Shown here: positions 8,850 to 17,372 of the stretch, piece by piece
Layout: each line of letters starts with the position of its first letter
Numbering within the stretch: the first letter of the stretch is position 1
Assembly (NCBI GenBank): GCA_038117265.1
Contig: JAYOFO010000004.1
Span: forward strand, 52,489-116,488
Source of the DNA: JAYPUG01 sp038117265
GTDB lineage: Bacteria > Pseudomonadota > Alphaproteobacteria > UBA6615
Direction: 5' to 3'
Length of the DNA stretch: 64,000 nt
Notes under the pieces: model-generated
The model's input: the letters and a program-made list of their open reading frames with translations, nothing else
Told to the model about the DNA's origin: nothing
Database searches by the model: none
Made by a program: the position numbers and the translations under genes

Positions 8850-9584
8850 ATGTCTCTGGGATTGTCGGAAAGCCGTAACCGCCGGAAACGGCGTCGTCAG
8901 GTCGTCGTCGGCCTAGTGCAATCCGGCCTGGTGATCGCGGTCGCCCTGGGGGTCGGGTTGTGGGCGCGAGACATCGGGACCGAGATCGCGCGCCGCGACG
9001 TGGCGACGCTGGAGACCCGGCTTTCCGATGTCACGTCGGAAGCGGCGACGCTGCGATCCGAGATCGTCGGCCTCAAGGCCGCGCTGCGGGCCGAGAAGGA
9101 CCGCGTGGCGGAGTGGCGCGAACGCTACGAGAAGGACGTGCCATCGACCGCCGAGGCCGAGATTCTCGCCGCGGCACGGGCGCGCATCGCCGGCGGCGTC
9201 CCGGTGGCGCGCCTGGCATCCGTAGTCGCCATGGCGCGCGACGATGTCGAATGCACACCGCTGGGCGAGCCCAAGCGCTTCATCGTCAACAACGAGATCC
9301 GGAGCGGTGCGAAAGATTCGGTGTCCTTCGCCTCGGGCGCGGTCACTGTCATGGCTAGCGGCGTGGCCGCGCGCAACGCGGCGGGCCAGCCGGAAGCCTG
9401 GTTCGACACCGCAAAACCGGTCACGGTGACGTTCAGCCATGTGGGCGGCGAGTCCTCGCAGGTCGAGGGTCTGTTGCCCATCCACCATGCCATCGCCGTT
9501 GGACAGATCGAATACCGGTTCAGCATGGTCGCTGGGGCGCGATCGTTCGTCGAGGTGACGGGCGCGACATGTTCCTTTCCCTAG
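8850..9584 (+). CDS. Hypothetical membrane-anchored coiled-coil protein
   Basis: I do not recognise the family. The 244 residues begin with a very basic stretch (RNRRKRRRQ), then one hydrophobic segment (about residues 18-38, VGLVQSGLVIAVALGVGLW), then a heptad-like coiled coil (about 45-90, TLETRLSDVTSEAATLRSE). A region of about 145 residues follows with two cysteines (one in DDVECTPL, one in the last residues, GATCSFP) that could form a disulfide. The orientation rule (positive inside) puts most of the protein in the periplasm. An ATG at 8850 directly follows a GTG at 8847, and either could start. It is 15 bp downstream of the TauE-like gene. Confidence 0.7.
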   Translation: MSLGLSESRNRRKRRRQVVVGLVQSGLVIAVALGVGLWARDIGTEIARRDVATLETRLSDVTSEAATLRSEIVGLKAALRAEKDRVAEWRERYEKDVPSTAEAEILAAARARIAGGVPVARLASVVAMARDDVECTPLGEPKRFIVNNEIRSGAKDSVSFASGAVTVMASGVAARNAAGQPEAWFDTAKPVTVTFSHVGGESSQVEGLLPIHHAIAVGQIEYRFSMVAGARSFVEVTGATCSFP

Positions 9585-9899
9585 ATTCGCCTTCAAAATC
9601 ATGTGTTTTGACCGCGCGGCGGCCCGCGAATTCGCTTAAGTTGCGCGCGATCGGACCGAAGTTCGGCATCGGCCGGCGCGCACGACGCGTGCGGGCGGGT
9701 TGAAACGCCGGTTTCAAACGCCTAAATCGGTGCGCGATCGGCCAGCGGGGCTCGGGAGCATCCGCTGCGAGGAAGAGATACGCCGGCTATCTGGACGGCA
9801 ACGGCGAGCCATCGGCGGGGACGGACTCACGAATCCGGACCATTAGCTGTCGACCGTATCAGCCGTCGCGGTGAACCGAGACGGGAGGAGGGGACGGAC
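9585..9899. other. 315-bp gene-free region before the Gld-like ABC operon, with a small dyad
   Basis: No convincing frame. It contains a 7-bp inverted repeat with a 4-base spacer, TTGAAAC at 9700-9706 and GTTTCAA at 9711-9717, the right size for a repressor site, and a weaker TCAAAA/TTTTGA pair just after the hypothetical gene (about 9592-9610). The strong GGGAGGAGGGG ribosome site of the next gene lies at its right edge. The operon promoter probably lies here, but no clear -35/-10 pair is visible. Confidence 0.4.
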
Positions 9900-10892
9900 G
9901 TGACAACATTGCTCGATATCCGGGAGCTGACCAAGCGGTACGGCCCGATTACCGCGGTCGACAACATCTCCTTTTCGGTCGACCAGGGAGAGGTCCTCGG
10001 TTTCATCGGTCCCAACGGGTCCGGCAAGTCGACGACGATGAAGATCGCCACGGGATTCCTGGCGCCGACGGCGGGCACGGTCGCGGTCGCCGGGCACGAC
10101 GTCACCCGCGAACCGCTCGAGATCAAGCGGCGGATCGGCTATCTGCCGGAAGGTGCGCCGCTTTACGGCGACATGACGCCGATGTCGCTGCTCAATTTCG
10201 TGTGCGATGTGCGCGAACTCTCCGCCGCCGACAAGAAGCGGGGGATCGAGTACGCGGTCGAGAAGCTGCACATCGGCAACGTGCTCTATCAGCCGATCGA
10301 GACCCTTTCGAAGGGCTACAAGCGACGCGTCGGGCTCGCCCAGGCGATCGTCCATGATCCCGAGCTGCTGATCCTCGACGAGCCTACCGACGGCCTCGAC
10401 CCGAACCAGAAGCACGAGGTCCGCCAGTTGCTGACCGAGATGTCGGGTAAGAAGGTGGTGATCATCTCCACCCATATCCTGGAAGAGGTCGAGGCGGTGT
10501 GCTCGCGCGCGATCGTGATCGCCAAGGGAAAGCTGGTCGCCGACCAGGACCCGCTGTCGTTGCAGGCGCGCTCCAGACTGCACAATGCCGTGGGCATCCG
10601 CTTGCCGGCCGACCAGGCCGGGGCCTGTTCGGACCTGCTGCGCGGGCTTTCGGGCATCGGCAGCGTCGAGGTCACTACCCAGGTGGGGGCGATGGTCGAG
10701 ATGCTGGCCTTGGCCAACGCGGGCGGCGAGATCCTGACCACCGTGCGTGCGGCGATCGACGGCAAGGGCATCCGGGTCGACGAGATCTTCGTCGAGCGGG
10801 GGCGTCTGGAGGATGTCTTCCGCGACCTGACCTGCGCCGCAGAGGGATTGAAGGGGCCGACCACGACGGCCAGGGAGAGCGTCGATGCGTAA
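9900..10892 (+). CDS. ABC transporter ATP-binding protein, GldA-like
   Basis: Cytoplasmic ATPase of 330 residues that would power the permease encoded next. Walker A is GPNGSGKST (near residue 40), the ABC signature reads LSKGYKRRVGLAQA, and Walker B is LLILDEPTDGLDP. The C-terminal 90 residues after the catalytic core (RSRLHNAVGIRLP onward) are the extension seen in GldA/NatA-type export ATPases. The start is a GTG at 9900, chosen because a GGAGGAGGGG site sits just before it. It overlaps the permease gene by 8 bp. In gliding Bacteroidetes GldA/F/G belong to the motility apparatus; here no other gliding gene is present and the set probably moves an envelope component. Confidence 0.9.
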   Translation: MTTLLDIRELTKRYGPITAVDNISFSVDQGEVLGFIGPNGSGKSTTMKIATGFLAPTAGTVAVAGHDVTREPLEIKRRIGYLPEGAPLYGDMTPMSLLNFVCDVRELSAADKKRGIEYAVEKLHIGNVLYQPIETLSKGYKRRVGLAQAIVHDPELLILDEPTDGLDPNQKHEVRQLLTEMSGKKVVIISTHILEEVEAVCSRAIVIAKGKLVADQDPLSLQARSRLHNAVGIRLPADQAGACSDLLRGLSGIGSVEVTTQVGAMVEMLALANAGGEILTTVRAAIDGKGIRVDEIFVERGRLEDVFRDLTCAAEGLKGPTTTARESVDA

Positions 10893-11619
10893 TGTCTGGA
10901 TCGTCGGCCGGCGCGAGCTTGCGGCGTATTTCACGTCGCCGCTGGCCTATGTGTTCATCGTCATCTTTCTCGCGCTGGCGGGCGGGCTGACCTTCTTCTT
11001 CGGCGCCTGGCTCGAACGGGGACAGGCGGACCTGCAGGTCTTCTTTGTCTATCACCCCTACCTGTACCTGTTCCTGATCCCGGCGGTCGGGATGCGGCTG
11101 TGGGCCGAGGAGCGCAAGACCGGCACCATCGAGTTCCTGCTCACCCTCCCGGTCACCACCAGCCAGATCGTCATCGGCAAGTTCCTCGCCGCCTGGCTGT
11201 TCGCCGGGATCGCGCTGACGCTGACGTTCCCGATGTGGCTGACGGTCAACTTCCTGGGCAATCCCGACAACGGCATCATCGCCGCGTCCTACATCGGCAG
11301 CTGGCTGATGGCGGGCGGTTTCCTGGCGCTCAGCGCCTGCGTGTCGGCGCTGACCAAGAACCAGGTGATCGCCTTCGTGCTGGCCTCCGCACTGTGCTTC
11401 GTCTTCATGATGAGCGGGGTCGAGATCATCCAGTCGTTCTTCCGGGCCTGGACGCCGCAGACCTTCGTCGAGGCGGTGGCCCAGTTGAGCTTCCTGACGA
11501 ACTTCACCGAGATCGCACAGGGCGTGATCGACCTGCGCGACCTGGTTTTCTTCCTGTCGGTCATCGGCATCGCGCTGTTCGTGAACGTGGCGATCGTCGA
11601 AGCCAAAAAGGGGGTCTGA
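10885..11619 (+). CDS. ABC transporter permease, GldF-like (ABC-2 type)
   Basis: Inner-membrane subunit of 244 residues with six predicted transmembrane segments. It opens with VWIVGRRELAAYFTSPLAYVF, the hallmark N-terminal amphipathic segment of ABC-2 permeases, and has RLWAEERKTGTIEFLLTLP in the first cytoplasmic loop. It overlaps the ATPase by 8 bp and is separated from the GldG-like gene by 3 bp, so the three are translationally linked. Its substrate is unknown. Confidence 0.9.
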   Translation: MRNVWIVGRRELAAYFTSPLAYVFIVIFLALAGGLTFFFGAWLERGQADLQVFFVYHPYLYLFLIPAVGMRLWAEERKTGTIEFLLTLPVTTSQIVIGKFLAAWLFAGIALTLTFPMWLTVNFLGNPDNGIIAASYIGSWLMAGGFLALSACVSALTKNQVIAFVLASALCFVFMMSGVEIIQSFFRAWTPQTFVEAVAQLSFLTNFTEIAQGVIDLRDLVFFLSVIGIALFVNVAIVEAKKGV

Positions 11620-11622
11620 GCC

Positions 11623-13548
11623 ATGTGGGATCGCATCCGCAACGCCGACCGCCGGACCCTCGCATGGGGCACCATCGTCCTGTCGATCGTGTTCTTCGTG
11701 TCGTTCAACGCGTTGGTGAACACGGTTTTCACCAGCACGCGCCTCGATCTGACCGAAGACGGGCTGTTCACCCTGTCGGACGGCACCAAGGAGGTTCTGG
11801 CCTCGCTCGAGGAGCCGATCGACCTTCGCCTCTATTACTCCGAGAAGTTCGACGAGATCGGGCCCGACATCGCGCGCCACGCCGACCGCGTGCGCGAGTT
11901 GCTGGACGCCTATGCGCGCCTGTCGGACGGCAAGATCCGGCTCCAGTATTTCGATCCGCAGCCCTTCTCGCCCGAGGAGGATCTGGCGGTCAGCGACGGG
12001 CTGCAGGGCCTGCCGTTCGACCAGTCGGGCGCGCGCGTCTATTTCGGCATTTCGGGGACGAACTCGACCGACGATGTGGATGCGATCGGGTATCTCGCGC
12101 CCGAGCGGAGCGCGTTCCTCGAATACGACCTGACGCGCATGGTGGCGAACCTCGCGGATCCGGAGAAGCCGGTTGTCGCGCTGGTCACCGACCTGCCGAT
12201 CCAGGGCACCCAGTTCGACAATTACCGGCCCTGGCTGGTTTTCCAGGGCCTGCAGCAGTTCTTCAAGGTCGAGGTGCTCGATCGCGATGCGACCGAACTG
12301 CCCGAGAACACCGAGATTCTGGTGGTCGCGGGCGCGCACCTGATCAAGGACGAGCTGCTCTATGCCATGGACCAGTTCGTGATGAATGGCGGGCGCGTGC
12401 TGGCGTTCGCCGATCCCTATGCCGAGACGATGGGTCTGGCCGGCCCGACGGCGGGCCAGCTTCCGCCGCCGGGTGTCGGCCAGGCCGCGCTCGAGCCGCT
12501 GCTGAACGCCTGGGGCGTGACGGTGGAGCGCGGGCAGTTCGTTGCCAACATCGACGACGCGATCCGCGTCGGGTTCCCGAACCCGGAAACGGGTCAGCAG
12601 GTGGCGGTCGATTATGTGGCGTGGCTGACCCTGCAGGGCGACCGGTTCGCGCGCGACGACGCCGTCTCGACGCAGCTGCAGCGGATCGTGCTGAGCTCGA
12701 CCGGCGCCTTCATGAAGGCCGAAGGGGCGAAGAGCAGCTTCGAGCCGCTGATCTTCACGACGCCCAACTCGTCGCTGATGAGCGCGTTCGAAATCGCCCA
12801 GCAGCCCAACCCCATCGCGCTGCTCGACAAGTTCGAACCGAAGGACACGGTCTTCAACATCGCCGCGCGCGTGACCGGCAATGTGAAGTCGGCCTTTCCG
12901 GACGGCCCGTCCGAGAAGGTTCTCGAATCGGCCGACGATGCCGAGGCGCTGAAGGCGGCCCACAAGTCGGTGCCCGATAGGCCCGCGAACATCATCCTGG
13001 TCGGCGACGTCGACATGCTGGCGAACCAGAACTGGGCGCAGGTCAGCGACGTGGCCGGCGAGCAGGTGGCGATCCCGACGGCGAACAATGCCGATTTCTT
13101 CATCAATGCGATCGACAATCTGCGAGGCAACCAGGGGCTCGTCGGCCTGCGCGGCCGCGGCCTGACCGTTCGCCCGTTCGAGGTTATCGAGGAGATGCGC
13201 AAGGAGGCGGATAGCCGGTTCCGCAACCAGGAGCAGCAGCTTCTCGCGCGTATCTCGGAGATGGAGCAGACGATCGAGCGGCTGCAGCGCGAGGAACAGA
13301 ACACCGGCGTGCTGCTGACCTCGCAACAGCAGGCCGAGATCGACCGGTTCCGGGTCGAAATGCTCGACATGCGTCGCAAGCTGCGCGATGTCCAGCGTTC
13401 GCTGCGTGAAGACGTCGACCGCCTGCAGCGCGAGGTGCGCATCGTCAACATCTGGGCGGTACCGGTGCTCGTCGCCATCCTGGCCGTGATCCTGGCGATC
13501 GTTCGCCGGATGCGCAGGGCGCGCTATCACCGCACCGTGCTGCACTAG
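11623..13548 (+). CDS. GldG-like auxiliary protein of ABC transporter
   Basis: Membrane protein of 641 residues with one hydrophobic helix near the N-terminus (about 17-37) and one at the C-terminus (about 610-630), so the bulk lies in the periplasm. The sequence after the first helix, RLDLTEDGLFTLSDGTKEVL, is the family signature, followed by a domain related to the intraflagellar/GldG Rossmann-like fold (VALVTDLPIQGT; LVVAGAHLIKDELLYAMDQF). Residues about 520-600 form a long charged coiled coil. It lies between the permease and the DUF4340 gene, the standard order of this operon type. Confidence 0.88.
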   Translation: MWDRIRNADRRTLAWGTIVLSIVFFVSFNALVNTVFTSTRLDLTEDGLFTLSDGTKEVLASLEEPIDLRLYYSEKFDEIGPDIARHADRVRELLDAYARLSDGKIRLQYFDPQPFSPEEDLAVSDGLQGLPFDQSGARVYFGISGTNSTDDVDAIGYLAPERSAFLEYDLTRMVANLADPEKPVVALVTDLPIQGTQFDNYRPWLVFQGLQQFFKVEVLDRDATELPENTEILVVAGAHLIKDELLYAMDQFVMNGGRVLAFADPYAETMGLAGPTAGQLPPPGVGQAALEPLLNAWGVTVERGQFVANIDDAIRVGFPNPETGQQVAVDYVAWLTLQGDRFARDDAVSTQLQRIVLSSTGAFMKAEGAKSSFEPLIFTTPNSSLMSAFEIAQQPNPIALLDKFEPKDTVFNIAARVTGNVKSAFPDGPSEKVLESADDAEALKAAHKSVPDRPANIILVGDVDMLANQNWAQVSDVAGEQVAIPTANNADFFINAIDNLRGNQGLVGLRGRGLTVRPFEVIEEMRKEADSRFRNQEQQLLARISEMEQTIERLQREEQNTGVLLTSQQQAEIDRFRVEMLDMRRKLRDVQRSLREDVDRLQREVRIVNIWAVPVLVAILAVILAIVRRMRRARYHRTVLH

Positions 13549-13561
13549 AGGGGGGTGGAAG

Positions 13562-14620
13562 ATGAGCCCACGTGTCTTCATCGGATGGTTTGTCGTCACC
13601 TTTGCGACGGCTGCATTTGCGCTGGGGCTGGGCCTGAGCCGCGAAACCTCGACCTTCGACCCGCTCGAACGGGTGCCGGTGTTCGAGGCGCTGCGCGGCG
13701 ACCCGGATTCGGTCGCGAAGGTGGATGTGCGCAGCCGGTTCGGTGAGTTCTCCATCGTGCGCGGCGGGTCGGGCTGGGTGTCTCCCGATCGCAGCGACTA
13801 TCCCGTCGACGAGGCGAGCGTGCGCCGGCTGATCGCCGGGCTCGCCGACATGCGCTACATCGAACGCAAGACCTCCAACCCCGAGCGTTTCGTGCGCCTC
13901 GAGGTCCAGGACATCGATGCGGAGCTTTCGGACTCGGCCCATGTGAAGGTGTCGAACGCCCAGGACGAGGTACTCGCCGACATCATCGTCGGCCGGCCGA
14001 GCGCACGTTTCTTCGACGGCCGGGTCAGTGGCACCTACATCCGCGAGCCGGGCACCAACAATGTCTGGCTGGTCAGCGGCGTGACCAACGTCCAGACACG
14101 GCTGGTCCCCTGGCTCGATCGGAAGATCGTCGAAATCCCGGCAAACAGTGTCGCGCGCGTGTCCGTCGGCAGCGGCGAGGGGGCCTACACGCTGTCTCGC
14201 GCCTCCGCCGACGAGGAGGAGTTCGCGATCGAGGGGGCGCCCGAAGGGCGCGCGCTCGATCCCTCGAAGGCGACGTCGGTCAGCCGGGCGCTGGCCAATG
14301 TCGAGCTCGAGGACGTGAAGCCGCGGTCCGAGCAGTCCCTTCCGGCCGATGCGCAGGTTGCCGAGGCCACGACGTTCGACGGGCTGACGGTGCGGATGCG
14401 GCTGGCGGAGGTCGACCGCAAGAAATGGGCGACCTTTGAGGCGGCCTACACCGGCGATGCCGGCGACGAGTCCGACGAGGCCAAGTTGGCCCGCGCCATA
14501 GCGGATGCGATCAACGCGCGGGTCGGGAACTGGGTCTACTGGCTACCCAGCAGCACCTACACGAACCTGACGCGCCCGCTCGACGACGTGCTCGCCCCCA
14601 ACGGGGACGGCAGCTCGTAG
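13562..14620 (+). CDS. DUF4340 domain-containing protein
   Basis: Protein of 352 residues anchored by one N-terminal hydrophobic segment (about 5-25) and otherwise periplasmic. DUF4340 proteins are beta-rich and consistently accompany GldA/F/G-like operons, as here; their biochemical role is not established. Typical pieces are WVSPDRSDYPVDEASVRRLI (near residue 75) and DRKIVEIPANSVARVSVG (near 185), the latter opening the second of two similar halves. It is the last gene of the operon and is followed by a good terminator. Confidence 0.85.
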   Translation: MSPRVFIGWFVVTFATAAFALGLGLSRETSTFDPLERVPVFEALRGDPDSVAKVDVRSRFGEFSIVRGGSGWVSPDRSDYPVDEASVRRLIAGLADMRYIERKTSNPERFVRLEVQDIDAELSDSAHVKVSNAQDEVLADIIVGRPSARFFDGRVSGTYIREPGTNNVWLVSGVTNVQTRLVPWLDRKIVEIPANSVARVSVGSGEGAYTLSRASADEEEFAIEGAPEGRALDPSKATSVSRALANVELEDVKPRSEQSLPADAQVAEATTFDGLTVRMRLAEVDRKKWATFEAAYTGDAGDESDEAKLARAIADAINARVGNWVYWLPSSTYTNLTRPLDDVLAPNGDGSS

Positions 14621-14650
14621 ACGCCGCACGACGAACGGTTATCATGCGTT

Positions 14651-14682
14651 CGGCCCGCGGGGACTCCGCGGGCCGTTCGTTT
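14651..14682 (+). terminator. Rho-independent terminator of the Gld-like operon
   Basis: Perfect 10-bp GC-rich inverted repeat, arms 14651-14660 and 14666-14675, loop GGACT, followed by TTCGTTT. It lies 30 bp after the DUF4340 stop codon and 20 bp before the next start, so it separates the operon from the SDR gene. Confidence 0.8.
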
Positions 14683-14702
14683 CTGCGAGACGGGAGGCCG
14701 GG

Positions 14703-15494
14703 ATGGATCTGGGGCTGGACGGAAAGCGCGCGCTGGTGACGGGCGCGAGCAAGGGGATCGGGCGCGCGATCGCGACGGCGCTTGCGGCGGAGGGCGCGCG
14801 CGTGGTTATCGCGAGCCGCGACGGCGATGCCTGCGCGCGCACGGCGGCTGAGATCGCCGGCGCCCATGGGGCCGACGTCTCCGCCACGGCATGCGACATG
14901 GGTGATCTGGCGGCCGTCGACCGGCTGGCCGACTTCGCACACAGCACGCTCGGCGGCGTCGATATTCTCGTGAACAACACCGGCGGGCCGCCCTTCGGGC
15001 CGGTCAGCCAGGTCGACACCGAGACGTGGCGGCAGCATTTCGAGGCGATGTTCCTTAGCGTCGCGCGGCTGACCGGGCGTGTCCTGCCGGCGATGCGCGC
15101 GCAGGGATGGGGGCGGGTGCTGCTGGTGACCTCGACCGGGGTGGTCGAGCCGATCCCGCAGCTCGGCATCTCCAACGCGCTGCGGATCGGCCTGACGAAC
15201 TGGGCCAAGACCCTGTCACTCGAGGTCGCGCGCGATGGCGTGACGGTGAACGCGCTGATGCCCGGGCGGATCGACACCGACCGGATGCGCCAGCTCTATG
15301 AAGTCACCGCCGAGGCCCGCGGAGTCGATGCCGAGACGGTCCGCGCCGAGGTTGCGGACGCGATCCCCATGGGGCGGGTCGGAAATCCGGCGGAGTTCGG
15401 GGCCGTGGCGGCGTTTCTGGCCGGCGCGCCGGCTTCCTACGTCACCGGGACGACCATTGCGATCGACGGCGGGCTGACCCGGCGCAGCGTCTAA
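14703..15494 (+). CDS. SDR family oxidoreductase lacking the usual YxxxK
   Basis: Rossmann-fold protein of 263 residues. The cofactor loop TGASKGIGRAIA and the NNTGGPPFGP segment are clear. At the place of the catalytic YxxxK the sequence reads ISNALRIGLTNWAKTL, with no Tyr. This variant recurs in a subgroup annotated as 3-oxoacyl-ACP reductase-like, so it is unlikely to be a sequence error, but classical SDR chemistry is doubtful. It has its own GGAGG ribosome site after the terminator and is probably transcribed alone, converging on the molybdenum-enzyme operon. Confidence 0.85.
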   Translation: MDLGLDGKRALVTGASKGIGRAIATALAAEGARVVIASRDGDACARTAAEIAGAHGADVSATACDMGDLAAVDRLADFAHSTLGGVDILVNNTGGPPFGPVSQVDTETWRQHFEAMFLSVARLTGRVLPAMRAQGWGRVLLVTSTGVVEPIPQLGISNALRIGLTNWAKTLSLEVARDGVTVNALMPGRIDTDRMRQLYEVTAEARGVDAETVRAEVADAIPMGRVGNPAEFGAVAAFLAGAPASYVTGTTIAIDGGLTRRSV

Positions 15495-15555
15495 GGCGTC
15501 TATGAAACAGTTTCTTGAGGATTGTGCCGTTATTGCATCGGCTTCGCGGCAACCG

Positions 15556-15729
15556 TTAACGTGTGCCGCAACTGTAGGCCTTGCCGAACTCCTTCTGGCG
15601 ATAGAAGGAGGCACCCTCGTTCACCGTGCATTGCGGCTGGGTCTGTGCGCCTGTGGGCGCGATGGGGCCGGCCAGAACCCCGGCGGCGGCGAGCAGGAAG
15701 GCGCTTGCGTGGCGGGAAATCGGGTTCAT
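15556..15729 (-). CDS. Small secreted protein of unknown function, last gene of the cox operon
   Basis: A 57-residue reading frame. Its ATG overlaps the stop of the molybdopterin/NTP-transferase gene as ATGA (15726-15729), which supports translation. Residues 1-29 form a good signal peptide (basic start, hydrophobic FLLAAAGVLAGPIA, cleavage near GAQT-Q). The mature part is about 28 residues with two cysteines 20 residues apart (in QPQCTVNE and AYSCGTR), suggesting one disulfide in the periplasm. It matches no family I know. It differs from its neighbours in being exported, so it could be an accessory factor or an unrelated passenger. Confidence 0.6.
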   Translation of the reverse strand: MNPISRHASAFLLAAAGVLAGPIAPTGAQTQPQCTVNEGASFYRQKEFGKAYSCGTR

Positions 15730-17372
15730 CGCTCTATCTTTGCCCCGCTTCGCGCGAGTTCCTCCAGCGCGGCCGGCGAGTCCACGTCGAGCAGCACGCT
15801 GTCATCGTCCATGGGCACCTCGTGGACGACATCGGCATTGTCGCCGATCAGATGCTTCGCGCCGACATCGCCGCTCAGGTGCGACATCTCGTCGAAGAAC
15901 TGGCTGTCCCAGAGGACCGGGTTGCCGCGCTTGCCGTTCCAGGTGGGCACGCAGATCGCGCGCCCGGCATCGGGGTCGAACGCGGCCATCAGCTTGTGCA
16001 AATGTGCCGGGCCGACGCGCGGCATGTCGCCCAGCGCGATGAGCGCGCCCTCGCAGGTCTCGGGCAGGGCGGCGAGGCCCACGCGCAGCGACGTGCTCAG
16101 CCCGTCCTCATAGTCGGGATTGTGGACCACGACCGCATCGCCGCCGACCGCGTCTGCGACACGCTCGGCCTCGTGGCCCGTGACCACGACGACCGGGGAT
16201 GCGCCCGACTGTGCGACGGCATCGATGGCGCGCCGGATCATCGGCTTGCCGTCGACACGGATCAGCAGCTTGTTTTCGGCTCCCATGCGCCGGGATTGGC
16301 CCGCCGCGAGAATCACGGCCGCGAAACGCGGCGCGCGCGGCGCGTCGACCCGGTCGCGCGGTGCGGCCTTCATGCGTGGCAGGGGGCGCGAGGGTATTTC
16401 CTTCAACAGGCCGCCGACGCCCATCCCCATGATGTGGGCGCTTTCGACCTCGATGCCGGCGAGCATGCGCTCGAGCAAGATGTCGTTGCCGCCGACACGC
16501 GGGGAACGCGCCGAGCCGGGCAGGGCGAGGACCGGAATGCCCCCGAGGTCGGCCAGCGCGGTGAGGTTGCCCGGGTCGACCGGCATGCCGAAGTGCCGGA
16601 CGGTGCCCTTCGCTGCCTCGATGCCCGCGGGCACCACGTCGCGCCGGTCGGTGGTCGCCGAGGCGCCGACGACGAGGATGATTTCGGCGCCGGCGTCGCG
16701 CGCCGCGCCGAGCGCATGCGCGATGGCCTCCGGCGTGTGCGCAACGGTGTCGGAGCGTCCCAGGGTGCTGCCCAGGGCCTCGACGCGGGCCCGGATCACG
16801 CCCTCGGTCTTGGCGATCAGCCGCGGGGCGAGACCCGGCAACGTCGTCTGCACCAGCGCGAACCGGCGGTGCCGGTAGGGCAGGACCGAGACAAGTCCGC
16901 TGCCCACAACGCGCGCGGCGGCCTCGGCCTGTGCGAGTCGTGCCTCGCCGACCGCGAAGGGGATGATCTTCACCGTTGCGACGACCTGTCCGGCCTCCAC
17001 CCGGTCGAGCGGGTGCAGGGTCGACATGGTGATCCCTTCGTCGACGGCGTTCACGCGATCGATCGCGGCGGGATCGATGCGCACGATACCGTCATGGGCC
17101 GCGAACAGGTTGACCCGGCCGGTGCCGGCGATGCCGGTTCCCACGCCGTCGCCCGTCGCGGCCTCGGCCAGGCGGCGTGCGGCATCGTTCTCGCCGACAT
17201 CGTCGGCCTCGATGATGGCCACGGTGACCGTCTCGACCCCGTCGGCGATAAGCTGGCCGACGTCATCGTCGGAAAGGATCCGCCCCTTCCGGTACTTGCG
17301 GCCCCCCAGCGTCTGGCCGTGCACCAGAAGTGCGCCAGCGGCCTCGCTCACCGGTACGGGTCCGAACCTCAT
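15726..17372 (-). CDS. Molybdopterin-binding / NTP-transferase fusion protein (MoeA-like plus MobA/MocA-like)
   Basis: Molybdenum-cofactor maturation protein of 548 residues. The first 330 residues resemble the molybdopterin-binding part of MoeA-type proteins, with the glycine-rich VVGASATTDRRDVVPAG near residue 235. Residues 351-364, AAVILAAGQSRRMG, open a nucleotidyltransferase domain of the MobA/MocA kind, continued by ALGDMPRV near 450. Such fusions are thought to attach a nucleotide (often CMP) to the cofactor of xanthine-dehydrogenase-family enzymes, which is what the neighbouring coxL needs. It overlaps the XdhC-type gene upstream by ATGA (start 17372) and the small secreted gene downstream by ATGA. 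The domain assignment is firm; CMP specificity is inference. Confidence 0.88.
   Translation of the reverse strand: MRFGPVPVSEAAGALLVHGQTLGGRKYRKGRILSDDDVGQLIADGVETVTVAIIEADDVGENDAARRLAEAATGDGVGTGIAGTGRVNLFAAHDGIVRIDPAAIDRVNAVDEGITMSTLHPLDRVEAGQVVATVKIIPFAVGEARLAQAEAAARVVGSGLVSVLPYRHRRFALVQTTLPGLAPRLIAKTEGVIRARVEALGSTLGRSDTVAHTPEAIAHALGAARDAGAEIILVVGASATTDRRDVVPAGIEAAKGTVRHFGMPVDPGNLTALADLGGIPVLALPGSARSPRVGGNDILLERMLAGIEVESAHIMGMGVGGLLKEIPSRPLPRMKAAPRDRVDAPRAPRFAAVILAAGQSRRMGAENKLLIRVDGKPMIRRAIDAVAQSGASPVVVVTGHEAERVADAVGGDAVVVHNPDYEDGLSTSLRVGLAALPETCEGALIALGDMPRVGPAHLHKLMAAFDPDAGRAICVPTWNGKRGNPVLWDSQFFDEMSHLSGDVGAKHLIGDNADVVHEVPMDDDSVLLDVDSPAALEELARSGAKIER

Noticed and set aside
10675..13755. 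Antisense open frame of 1026 codons opposite the GldF/GldG genes
   Set aside because: It mirrors the GC-rich codon pattern of the real genes, is Arg/His/Gln-rich and lacks any motif. The plus-strand frames have family signatures, overlaps and a terminator.
9900..14620. Gliding motility locus
   Set aside because: Only the ABC part resembles Gld proteins; no GldK-N, SprA or other gliding genes are present, and this operon type is common outside gliders.
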